The position numbers and the translations under genes are program-made. Positions 56,392 through 64,000 of a DNA stretch of 64,000 nt are shown in pieces; the first letter of the stretch is position 1; every line of letters begins with the position of its first letter. The stretch covers positions 1 through 64,000 of the forward strand of contig JALHMX010000013.1 of the NCBI GenBank assembly GCA_022843825.1. Reading direction: 5' to 3'. Under the pieces are notes generated by a model. That model was not told where the DNA came from and did not search any database. It saw nothing but the letters and a program-made list of their open reading frames with translations. This DNA comes from Pseudobdellovibrionaceae bacterium. GTDB taxonomy: Bacteria; Bdellovibrionota; Bdellovibrionia; Bdellovibrionales; Bdellovibrionaceae.

Positions 56392-57939
56392 ATGAATATT
56401 GGCGCAAGCTCTTCAATTTTAAGTTTAATTATATTTTTGCCACTGCTGTTTGCCTTAGTTATTTCGTTTTGGCCACAGAGGCAAACTTTAAGGGAACTAG
56501 CCTTAGGATTTTCATTAATTCAATTAGCGGTCTCATTGTTGTTGTTAAGAGATTTTGACTCTACAACTGCGGCTTTGCAATTTACCGAGCAGTTTACATG
56601 GATTGAACGGTTTGGCATTTCCTATTTTGTTGGCGTAGACGGGATATCTCTAATGTTGGTTATTTTAACGACTGTATTGATGCCCATCATGATTTTAGGC
56701 TCATGGAAATCAATCAGTGAACAGGTTAAGGGCTTTCACGTAGCCCTATTTGTTTTACAGTCCGCCATGCTGGGTTCGTTTTTAGCGATGGACGCAATTT
56801 TGTTTTATGTATTCTGGGAGCTGTCATTAATTCCTATGTATTTCATCGTAGGAATTTGGGGAGGCGCTCGGCGAATTTATGCTACAGTTAAATTTTTTAT
56901 TTATACCATGGCAGGATCATTGTTGATGTTGTTGGCGATCATTTTTATGATGCGCTTAACGCCAGAAGTAACGGGCGGGGCCATTAGTGCTAGCTTGTTG
57001 GATTTTTACAAATTAGAAATTCCATTTATTGCCGGAGATTTCTTTACGCCGCAGACTCTGTTGTTTTTTGCTTTTGCTGTAGCCTTTGCGATTAAAGTTC
57101 CGCTGTTTCCACTGCACACTTGGTTACCCGATGCCCACGTAGAAGCGCCGACACCGGGATCAGTCGTGCTTGCGGGCGTAATGTTAAAAATGGGAACGTA
57201 TGGATTTTTACGTTGGGTTATACCACTATTTCCCGATGCAAGCTCGCACTACGCTTGGTTATTTATTGCGTTGGGCCTAGTGGGAATTATTTATGGCGCA
57301 CTGGTGGCCATGATTCAGCCTGATATGAAAAAACTTGTGGCGTATTCTTCTGTATCCCATATGGGCTATGTCATTCTCGGGCTGTTTGTTATGAACGTCT
57401 ATGGAATGGGAGGCTCGCTTTATCAAATGTTAAACCACGGAATTTCAACAGGCGGGCTATTCTTGCTGATCGGAATGATCTATGAAAGAACACATTCGCG
57501 GGAAATTAGTAAATACGGCGGACTGGCTGCGGCTATGCCTATCTTCACTATCTTTTTTATTATCGTGACCATGTCTTCGATTGCCGTTCCACTGACTAAT
57601 GGTTTTGTGGGCGAGTTTTTAATTTTGATGGGTGCGTATCAATACTCTTTTACAGCAAGTATATTTGCCGTTACAGGCGTGATTTTGGGAGCTACCTATA
57701 TGCTGTGGATGGTAAAAAATATTTTCTTTGGGCCAGCAGGAGAAATAGTTAAAGCCTCTGAACATGATCCAGAGCATAGACTACATGATATGTCCAAGCG
57801 AGAAATTGCCGTGATGCTACCAATAGTTATTTTAATTTTTTGGATGGGGTTGTTTCCGAATACAATTATGGATTACTCGAAGCAAAGTATAAATCATTTG
57901 CTGCAGAACAAACAAAACTACTCATTAGAGGTGAAATAA
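56392..57939 (+). CDS. nuoM: NADH-quinone oxidoreductase subunit M
   Basis: The 515-residue ND4 homologue. Family blocks: FYVFWELSLIPMYFIVGIWG, KVPLFPLHTWLPDAHVEAPT, VVLAGVMLKMGTYGFLRWVI and PDMKKLVAYSSVSHMGYVIL. The conserved Glu in the WELSLIP motif and Lys in the proton path are present. It is four bases after nuoL. Confidence 0.96.
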   Translation: MNIGASSSILSLIIFLPLLFALVISFWPQRQTLRELALGFSLIQLAVSLLLLRDFDSTTAALQFTEQFTWIERFGISYFVGVDGISLMLVILTTVLMPIMILGSWKSISEQVKGFHVALFVLQSAMLGSFLAMDAILFYVFWELSLIPMYFIVGIWGGARRIYATVKFFIYTMAGSLLMLLAIIFMMRLTPEVTGGAISASLLDFYKLEIPFIAGDFFTPQTLLFFAFAVAFAIKVPLFPLHTWLPDAHVEAPTPGSVVLAGVMLKMGTYGFLRWVIPLFPDASSHYAWLFIALGLVGIIYGALVAMIQPDMKKLVAYSSVSHMGYVILGLFVMNVYGMGGSLYQMLNHGISTGGLFLLIGMIYERTHSREISKYGGLAAAMPIFTIFFIIVTMSSIAVPLTNGFVGEFLILMGAYQYSFTASIFAVTGVILGATYMLWMVKNIFFGPAGEIVKASEHDPEHRLHDMSKREIAVMLPIVILIFWMGLFPNTIMDYSKQSINHLLQNKQNYSLEVK

Positions 57940-57940
57940 C

Positions 57941-59401
57941 ATGAATATTTCTATTGGATTAGCGGACATCTTATTAATTTCTCCGGTTATCGTTCTGTTT
58001 TTATTTAGTTTAATTCCGCTGACCACCAAAGTTTTAAATAAAAACGTCGAGCAAAGCCCTGCGACCACGCTTGTTGTCGCGCTGATGGGTTTAGGTATCG
58101 CCGCTGGATTATTAATTCTTTTTGGCGGCTCAGACCAAACTATTTTCAATGGCCAGCTTTTATTTGACGGATTAACAAAATGGGCGGGATTAATTGCTAT
58201 CGTGTCTGCAGCCGCAGGAATAGTTCTTCTGTATGAAAATCCGTCTACTCCGTATCGTCAATTTTCAGAGATAATATTTTTGGCATTAAATTCTGTTGCG
58301 GGAATGTTAATCCTTATTTCTGCCATTAATTTGATTACAGTATTTATTGGCCTCGAGTTGATGTCTCTGTCTTTATATTTAATGACAGCAATGTCGCAAG
58401 AACAAAAATTATCTAAAGAGGCAGCCATAAAATATTTTGTTTTAGGGTCAATTGCTTCGGCGATATTTCTTTATGGGGTGTCGTTTATATTTGGAAGCAC
58501 GAACACAGTAAATACAGCAGAGCTTATGCAGGTAGCGGCGCAAACTATTCAAGCGGATAAATTGTTTTTATTCGGAATTATATTTGTGGTTATTGGCTTT
58601 TGTTTTAAAGTGTCTATTGCTCCTTTTCATGCGTGGACTCCAGATGTCTATCAAGGTGCGCCAACTCCAATCACAGCTTTTATGGCCACAGCAATTAAGA
58701 CCGCATCTTTCGCGGCGTTTTTAAGAATTGCAGCGACACAAGTTTTTCAGGGATCTCAAAATTTAGTCGATGTACTTCAATGGCTGGCCGTTTTAACGAT
58801 GACTGTCGGTAACGTGGCAGCTCTGGTTCAAACAAATTTAAAGCGAACCTTAGCATATTCGTCAGTGGCTCACTCAGGGTATATTTTTATTGGATTAATA
58901 ACAGTGGGGCTAAGTGCAAATTCAGCTTACAGTGCAACGGCAGTAGTGTTTTATCTATTGACCTATGCAGTTATGTCGATCGGTGCCTTTGGCATTTTAA
59001 GCATGATTGAAAAATCGGAAAATGATTTTGTCACTGTTGATGGACTAGCTGGATTTGCCAAAAAGCAGCCAGCTTTAGCTTTATGTTTTACAATATTCTT
59101 AATATCTATGGCGGGGCTTCCTCCGGTATTAGGGTTTTTCGGCAAGCTGTATTTATTTGGTGCCGCGGTCAGCGAAGGCCTAATTTGGTTGGCCTTGTGG
59201 GGAATACTTAATTCGGTCATTGCGGTTTATTATTATCTGCGCCCAATTGTTTCTATGTATATGAAGCCGGGTGATACTGATGTTTCAGATAATCGTCTTT
59301 ACGCATCCACCATAATGGTTATTGCTTCGGCGATCTTTATTGTCGTCGTCGGTTTATTTTCAGGACCGCTGTTTACCATGATTGAAAGAAGTTTAAGCTA
59401 G
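57941..59401 (+). CDS. nuoN: NADH-quinone oxidoreductase subunit N
   Basis: The 486-residue ND2 homologue: TVFIGLELMSLSLYLMTAMS, KVSIAPFHAWTPDVYQGAPT and NLKRTLAYSSVAHSGYIFIG, with the same antiporter-like fold as NuoL and NuoM. It begins one base after nuoM and is the last gene of the cluster. Its stop shares four bases (CTAG) with the convergent patatin gene. Confidence 0.95.
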   Translation: MNISIGLADILLISPVIVLFLFSLIPLTTKVLNKNVEQSPATTLVVALMGLGIAAGLLILFGGSDQTIFNGQLLFDGLTKWAGLIAIVSAAAGIVLLYENPSTPYRQFSEIIFLALNSVAGMLILISAINLITVFIGLELMSLSLYLMTAMSQEQKLSKEAAIKYFVLGSIASAIFLYGVSFIFGSTNTVNTAELMQVAAQTIQADKLFLFGIIFVVIGFCFKVSIAPFHAWTPDVYQGAPTPITAFMATAIKTASFAAFLRIAATQVFQGSQNLVDVLQWLAVLTMTVGNVAALVQTNLKRTLAYSSVAHSGYIFIGLITVGLSANSAYSATAVVFYLLTYAVMSIGAFGILSMIEKSENDFVTVDGLAGFAKKQPALALCFTIFLISMAGLPPVLGFFGKLYLFGAAVSEGLIWLALWGILNSVIAVYYYLRPIVSMYMKPGDTDVSDNRLYASTIMVIASAIFIVVVGLFSGPLFTMIERSLS

Positions 59402-60609
59402 TCTAAAGTCTTGGTCGCCACCATGGCGGCCTTGAAACCGATTTTTACGATATTTTCTAGAATGTCGACGTTTAAAGAAAAGTGGTCGGCAAAAAACATT
59501 TCATAATCTTGAGGTCTTGGTGCGATGTAAAGATAATCAACCTCGGGCTTAAGTTCGAGATCTTTTTTTACTGTTGATAGTATTTTTTTCTTCAGCTCTG
59601 ATGATAAATTTTCTTCATCGCAGATTTTTTGCAACGAAACATAAACATCTTTTTTTTGCTGTTGATAAAGTCTATGCTTGGCCACTTTTTGTTCTAAAAC
59701 TTGATACAGCGCCTGGTTCAAAATTGACGGCATGCCCACCTTATGTAAAGAGCCGATCTCTGGAACATAATGATAAGGCTGCATAGAGTACGAGGCGATG
59801 ATAAAGTCTGCGCCGTGGTCGGCGGCTACGTGAGTACTCAGGGTATCCCGAATTTCTCCATCATAGTGATAAATCATTTTTCCATCGGGCCGCTTGATAG
59901 GATACGGCGCAAACACTGGGGGCAAAGACGTCGAGGCCGCCACAGCCTGAGAGATGGTTGAGTAGTTGACCAGCTTAAGAGTATCCGTTTTGGAGCCTTC
60001 GGCAAAGTTACCGAATACTGTTTTGCGAGAGTGGTTAAGCTGAGTAGCCACGATGAATAGCTCAACCCCAAGCCGACTAAAGTCGTTTTCATCCAAGATG
60101 TACTTACGCAAATAACGCTCTACACCATTAGTATTGAACAGCCCGTTCAGTTTAAAGCCCTTTTTAATCATGGCCTCTAGGCCGCCAGAAATAATAGATT
60201 TTTGAAGCAGAGCTTCAGGAATAAAACTTAACATGCTTTTTGCATTTACATTAAAAATATGACGATAGCCAATCGGCTTTATCTTGTCTTCCGAAGGAAT
60301 TTTTTCTTTAGAAACTCCAAAGCCTACTTTGAAGGCCGAGATTAATGATGAGATAGGGCGTCCTGAAGCTAGGACAGCACTGATAAAAGCTCCAGCGCTT
60401 GAGCCCACATACAGCTCAATCAGCAATTCGTCATTCGCCTTCGCATTTTTTTTAAGAGTAATAACTTCTCTGCTACCACCAGAAAACTTAAAACCCTTTT
60501 CCTGTAGAGCTAAGCAGACACCAATATGATAGGCTGCGGCTTTAATACCCCCGCCGCTAAGAACCAGCGCAATCTTCTTTTTTTTGTGGATATTCACCAT
60601 ATTCCGCAT
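59398..60609 (-). CDS. Patatin-like phospholipase
   Basis: A 403-residue predicted serine lipid hydrolase. The oxyanion-hole loop is LVLSGGGIKAAAYHIG, the nucleophile is Ser71 in YVGSSAGAF (GxSxG), and the catalytic Asp is probably in YHYDGEIRDTL; the usual DGG/DGA is DGE here. No signal peptide or membrane helix is visible, so it is cytoplasmic or secreted by a non-Sec route. Predatory bacteria often carry several such enzymes. The start at 60609 lacks a strong ribosome-binding site, and an ATG three codons later is possible. Confidence 0.85.
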   Translation of the reverse strand: MRNMVNIHKKKKIALVLSGGGIKAAAYHIGVCLALQEKGFKFSGGSREVITLKKNAKANDELLIELYVGSSAGAFISAVLASGRPISSLISAFKVGFGVSKEKIPSEDKIKPIGYRHIFNVNAKSMLSFIPEALLQKSIISGGLEAMIKKGFKLNGLFNTNGVERYLRKYILDENDFSRLGVELFIVATQLNHSRKTVFGNFAEGSKTDTLKLVNYSTISQAVAASTSLPPVFAPYPIKRPDGKMIYHYDGEIRDTLSTHVAADHGADFIIASYSMQPYHYVPEIGSLHKVGMPSILNQALYQVLEQKVAKHRLYQQQKKDVYVSLQKICDEENLSSELKKKILSTVKKDLELKPEVDYLYIAPRPQDYEMFFADHFSLNVDILENIVKIGFKAAMVATKTLD

Positions 60610-60689
60610 AGTTAACCATAAAAAAAACTGGATAGCCAGAGTAAATAGCCAGCTAAAAGACTAGGTATTCAGAGTATTCAAATCCCTAT

Positions 60690-60717
60690 TTGACAAGCCC
60701 TTCATCCATGCTAGGCT
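60690..60717 (+). promoter_or_regulatory. Predicted promoter of the HTH gene
   Basis: A perfect TTGACA and TAGGCT with a 16-base spacer. A direct repeat GTATTCA-GA-GTATTCA (60665-60680) sits about ten bases upstream and could be an activator or repressor site. Confidence 0.45.
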
Positions 60718-60743
60718 TGAGTAGTCAGGAAGGAGGAACATAA

Positions 60744-61184
60744 ATGTGGTTATCTTTAACTGAATACTCAAATAAGCATAAAGTGAGTATCTCGACTTTA
60801 AGACGTAAGATTAAAGCCTCCGAGATTGAATTTCGTTTAGATGAAGGCCGCTATATGATTCTTGATTCTGATGAAGCCTCTCCCTTACACCACTCCGTTG
60901 TTAGTTCCGTTCAATCTTCAGAAGCCCCTCGCCCCTCCCTAAAAAGCGAAAGTTTTTCAGATAGCGGAACTTCCAAAGAGTCTGGTGAATCAGTGATTAC
61001 TGCCGCGAACAGATTGTTGGCTGATTTAAAAAAAGCCTACACCCAAGTGCTGCAAGACAAAGAAGAACATATCTCAGAACTTAAAGAAGAAATTTCAGAT
61101 TTAAAAACTTTAATTAAAGTTTTAGAATCTGAGAACGATCGACTGCGTAGAGGATCGTCCTCGATGAACAGTTTGGATATGTAG
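60744..61184 (+). CDS. HTH and coiled-coil protein (MerR/excisionase-like N-terminus)
   Basis: A 146-residue protein. The N-terminal 45 residues (WLSLTEYSNKHKVSISTLRR, then KIKASEIEFRLDEGRYMI) resemble a MerR/excisionase-type helix-turn-helix with wing. A Ser-rich linker (about 50-85) leads to a long coiled coil (about 88-135, QDKEEHISELKEEISDLKTL). I do not recognise a named regulator. GGAGGAAC precedes the ATG. Its end is eight bases from the convergent small exported-protein gene. Confidence 0.7.
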   Translation: MWLSLTEYSNKHKVSISTLRRKIKASEIEFRLDEGRYMILDSDEASPLHHSVVSSVQSSEAPRPSLKSESFSDSGTSKESGESVITAANRLLADLKKAYTQVLQDKEEHISELKEEISDLKTLIKVLESENDRLRRGSSSMNSLDM

Positions 61185-61191
61185 TCGGATT

Positions 61192-61419
61192 TTAGTACTC
61201 GTTAAGTACAGGCAGTGGATTAGCTCGATCGTATCGGACACAATTATTATATACTCTAGTTGCCTCAGCGTTACACGCCTCTGCAGAGCCACCCCAGCTT
61301 CGACAGTTCGAATTAAAGGCTAACATTACATCAAAGCAAGTTCGAGCATAACTTTTTTGCGGCACCAGTGCCATTAAACTAGAAAATGCGATTGCAGATA
61401 TAATAATTTTTTTAAGCAT
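61192..61419 (-). CDS. Small exported cysteine-containing protein
   Basis: A 75-residue protein not recognised. Signal peptide MLKKIIISAIAFSSLMALVP (cleavage near SYA) followed by a 50-residue mature part with four cysteines (RTCFDVMLAFNSNCRSWGGS, then EACNAEATRVYNNCVRY), compatible with two disulfides. I start at the ATG at 61419, which follows GGGGG; the frame opens 17 codons earlier without a signal. It stands alone upstream of lon on the minus strand and converges with the HTH gene. Confidence 0.6.
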   Translation of the reverse strand: MLKKIIISAIAFSSLMALVPQKSYARTCFDVMLAFNSNCRSWGGSAEACNAEATRVYNNCVRYDRANPLPVLNEY

Positions 61420-61738
61420 AAAAATCCCCCGATTTTTGTTTAGATTGGTCAACGACTGATATGAAAGCAAGGTCAGGGCCAGCTGAAATACATTACATTA
61501 GCTTTTAGTTGGAAATAATCGTCTAAATATTTGCGATAGAATATTTGCACTTATAGGAAATATGAAATTTAAAGCGAAATAGCGGCAGAAGAGCGACGCG
61601 TTTTAAGATATTGTTATGCCTGTCAACTTTGTGGCCAGTGAATAAAGGCTGAACAGTAAAAAAGCGCAGTTATTTCTAACTACGCTTTTTTTGTTTGTAT
61701 TATTATACTGTGCATCCACAATCAGGACCTGGAACCTA
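61420..61738. other. Intergenic gap between the small exported protein gene and lon
   Basis: Of these 319 bases, I see the lon terminator (61658-61692), a direct repeat AATATTTGC (61526-61534 and 61540-61548, 14-base period) and presumably the promoter of the small exported protein gene, which I could not fix. No RNA gene was recognised. Confidence 0.5.
61658..61692. terminator. Rho-independent terminator downstream of lon
   Basis: AGCGCAGTTA pairs with TAACTACGCT (one mismatch), with an A-run on one side and T-run on the other, so it works on both strands. It lies 46 bases past the lon stop. Confidence 0.8.
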
Positions 61739-64000
61739 TTAAGCAGCGGCGGTACTGGGCTTTTGCTTTTTGGAGTCTCTTTTTGATCCGGTGTTTTTTG
61801 GGGTGAAGCTGTCTGATTTTTCAAAAGCTACCGCAAAAACTTCATCTAGGTTTTCAGCCAGGATAAAATTGATTTTCTCTTTGAAGACCTGAGGGATGTC
61901 TTCCAGATCTTTTCCGTTCGCCATTGGAATAATAATATTCGTGATTCCAAGATTTAGCGCAGCTAAACACTTTTCACGGATTCCACCGACCGGCAGAACT
62001 CGACCTTGTAATGTTACCTCACCAGTCATTGCGATGTCGTTTCTGACCGGAGTTCCCGTTAATAAACTGACTAAAGCTGTGGTTAAAGTGATCCCTGCTG
62101 ATGGGCCATCCTTAGGGATAGCGCCAGCTGGTAAGTGAACGTGAATATCAAATTTTTCAAACATCTCTTGGTGAATCCCAAGCTCATCCATGTGGGCTTT
62201 AGCATATGACATTGCTGCATGAGCTGACTCTTTCATAACGTCGCCCAATTGGCCGGTAAGCATCAAGCCACCTTTGCCCTTCATTTTCAAGGCCTCGATC
62301 AATAAAACTTCTCCCCCAGCCTGAGTCCAAGCTAAACCTTGAACTACGCCTATGCTGGATTCCATCATTTTATCTTCGCGCATAAAGCGCGGAGGCCCTA
62401 GTAATTCAGGAACTTTGGTCGCTGTGATTTCAATAAAAGTTTTTTCATTCATAACCACTTGCTTTGCAACCTTACGGCACAATGATCCGATTTCGCGCTC
62501 AAGGTTACGTAAGCCGGCTTCACGAGTGTAGCCTGCAATGAGGAACTTAATGCCTTCATCAGTAAAAGTAATATGCTCTTTAGTGATGCCGTTGGCTTCG
62601 ATTTGACGATCAATTAAATGCTTCTTAGTAATTAAAAGCTTATCGTTTTCAGTGTAACCAGGAATATAGATCATTTCCATACGATCGCGTAAAGCTGCAG
62701 GAATATTTTCTACAACATTGGCCGTCGCTATGAAAAGAACTTTTGATAAATCGAAATCTACATTTAAGTAGTTATCGCGAAAAGTTGCATTTTGTTCCGG
62801 GTCTAGAACCTCAAGCATAGCTGAAGCTGGGTCACCGCGAAAGTCTGAGGCCATTTTATCGATTTCATCTAATACAATAACAGGATTTTTAGTTTTACAT
62901 TGACGAAGTGCTTGAATAATTTTTCCGGGCATCGCACCAACATAGGTACGACGATGTCCGCGAATTTCGGCTTCATCTTTAACTCCGCCTAGCGCGATTC
63001 TAAAGTATTCGCGACCCATAGCACGGGCAATGGATTTTCCTAAAGAAGTTTTTCCTACTCCAGGAGGACCGCTAAAGCAAAGGATAGGACCTTTAATTGT
63101 AGTTTTTAGTTTTCTAACAGCTAAGAATTCAAGAACTCGCTCTTTTGCTTTTTGAAGCTCGTAGTGGTCTTCATCTAAAATTCCTTTGGCGCGCGCTAAA
63201 TCGTGGATATCATCAGTTGATTTGCTCCAAGGAAGATCGACCATACAATCAAGGTATGTACGCACCATGGTGGCTTCGCTTGCGTCAGGGTGCATGCGCT
63301 CAAGTCGAGAAAGTTGTTTTAAAGCTTCTATTTTAACGGGCTCTGGCATGCCAATAGAATTAATTTTTTGTCTTAATTCTTCCATCTCTTCGGATTTAGA
63401 ATCAGCATTTTCGCCAAGTTCACCTTTGATGGCTTTCATTTGCTCGCGTAAAAATTGCTCTCTTTGATTTTTAGCATCATCAGCACGATTGTGAGTGCGG
63501 GAACGAACTTGAGTTTGTAGAATTTCTAACTCTGCTTGTAATAAATTGCACACAAGGGAGAGGCGATCAAAAGCATTGTGAGTTTCTAAAACTTTTTGAG
63601 CATCGTGAACTTTTATTCCTAAGTTGCTGGCGATAAGATCGGCCACGCGACCTGGATCAGTAACATCATCTAAAACTAATAAAATATCAGGAGATAAGGC
63701 TTTACCAAAAGCGATAATTTTTTCGATCGACTCTTTAGCGGTTCTTAACAGAGCATCAACTTCAGGCTGCTGCTGTGAAATGGCGCCATCTTCTACTTTC
63801 TCAACAGAGACTTCAAAGCTTCCATTAGTTTTAGTAAAAGAAGTTATCTGCGCTTTTGCTTCACCTTGAATAAGAATTTTAACTCGACCATCAGAAAGTT
63901 TGCGCATACGCATAATTTTTGCGACAGTGCCTATTTTGTAAATGGATTCAGGAGAAGGGTTTTCTTCAGTAATATCTTTTTGGGAAGCCAAAAAAATCAG
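61739..64000 (-). CDS. lon: ATP-dependent protease Lon (N-terminus outside window)
   Basis: A Lon AAA+ protease, running off the right edge; about 50 N-terminal residues are missing judging from E. coli Lon. Visible: part of the LON substrate domain, Walker A GPPGVGKTSLGKSI, Walker B PVIVLDEIDKM, sensor region RGDPASAMLEVLDPEQN, and the protease domain with Ser in PKDGPSAGITLT and Lys 43 residues later in GGIREKCL, the correct catalytic dyad spacing. A Lys/Ser-rich tail ends AAA. The apparent first residue of the open frame (TTG near 63991) is internal, preceded by LIF in frame. It degrades damaged and regulatory proteins. Confidence 0.96.
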   Translation of the reverse strand: MIFLASQKDITEENPSPESIYKIGTVAKIMRMRKLSDGRVKILIQGEAKAQITSFTKTNGSFEVSVEKVEDGAISQQQPEVDALLRTAKESIEKIIAFGKALSPDILLVLDDVTDPGRVADLIASNLGIKVHDAQKVLETHNAFDRLSLVCNLLQAELEILQTQVRSRTHNRADDAKNQREQFLREQMKAIKGELGENADSKSEEMEELRQKINSIGMPEPVKIEALKQLSRLERMHPDASEATMVRTYLDCMVDLPWSKSTDDIHDLARAKGILDEDHYELQKAKERVLEFLAVRKLKTTIKGPILCFSGPPGVGKTSLGKSIARAMGREYFRIALGGVKDEAEIRGHRRTYVGAMPGKIIQALRQCKTKNPVIVLDEIDKMASDFRGDPASAMLEVLDPEQNATFRDNYLNVDFDLSKVLFIATANVVENIPAALRDRMEMIYIPGYTENDKLLITKKHLIDRQIEANGITKEHITFTDEGIKFLIAGYTREAGLRNLEREIGSLCRKVAKQVVMNEKTFIEITATKVPELLGPPRFMREDKMMESSIGVVQGLAWTQAGGEVLLIEALKMKGKGGLMLTGQLGDVMKESAHAAMSYAKAHMDELGIHQEMFEKFDIHVHLPAGAIPKDGPSAGITLTTALVSLLTGTPVRNDIAMTGEVTLQGRVLPVGGIREKCLAALNLGITNIIIPMANGKDLEDIPQVFKEKINFILAENLDEVFAVAFEKSDSFTPKNTGSKRDSKKQKPSTAAA

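Noticed and set aside
63989-63991. TTG near the right edge as the lon start
   Set aside because: The frame continues upstream with LIF and the family needs about 50 more residues, so the gene is cut by the window edge.

Overview
The window reads as a low-GC chromosomal segment around the replication origin of a Gram-negative predatory-type bacterium, most likely Bdellovibrionota (Bdellovibrionales). This assignment is an inference. It rests on the gene set (a B. subtilis-type sdhCAB, an F-type ATP synthase split on both sides of the origin with two b-type subunits and a c subunit carrying a leader, DUF2232 in the rpsF-rplI operon) and on many exported proteins typical of an outer-membrane bacterium. 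No rRNA, tRNA, IS element, prophage or CRISPR array was seen. Coding density is very high.

Left part (1-20.9 kb): an exported metalloprotease and a soluble hybrid histidine kinase face a four-gene operon. That operon encodes an HPF/S30AE-like ribosome hibernation protein, an unusual S30AE-REC fusion, an OmpR-type regulator and a stand-alone HPt protein. Together they look like a complete phosphorelay attached to ribosome hibernation, the most novel system here. Next come DUF2147, a GT9 glycosyltransferase, a small P-loop kinase, rpsF-DUF2232-rplI (rpsR missing), a degenerate double-FHA protein, an alpha/beta hydrolase, sdhCAB, etfBA, a DUF374 acyltransferase, two parvulin chaperones and a phosphomannomutase/phosphoglucomutase.

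Origin region (21-46 kb): reading left from the origin on the minus strand are dnaA, dnaN, recF, gyrB, gyrA and atpZ-I-B-E. The dnaA-dnaN gap has an AT-rich block, DnaA-trio-like triplets and DnaA boxes, so it is the best oriC candidate. Reading right on the plus strand are rpmH, rnpA, yidD, yidC, khpB, mnmE, mnmG, then parA-parB with two parS sites next to them, and atpF'-F-H-A-G-D-C. Gene direction mostly switches at the origin, as expected for co-orientation with replication.

Right part (46-64 kb): an outer-membrane-like protein and a FecR-like protein, mfd, the membrane arm of complex I (nuoA, H, J, K, L, M, N without the peripheral-arm genes), a patatin-like phospholipase, an HTH/coiled-coil protein, a small exported cysteine-rich protein, and lon running off the right edge.

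Functionally the segment combines replication initiation and segregation (dnaA, dnaN, gyrAB, parABS), membrane protein insertion (yidCD), tRNA modification (mnmEG), and most of an aerobic respiratory chain (SDH, ETF, complex I membrane arm, ATP synthase), all near the origin.
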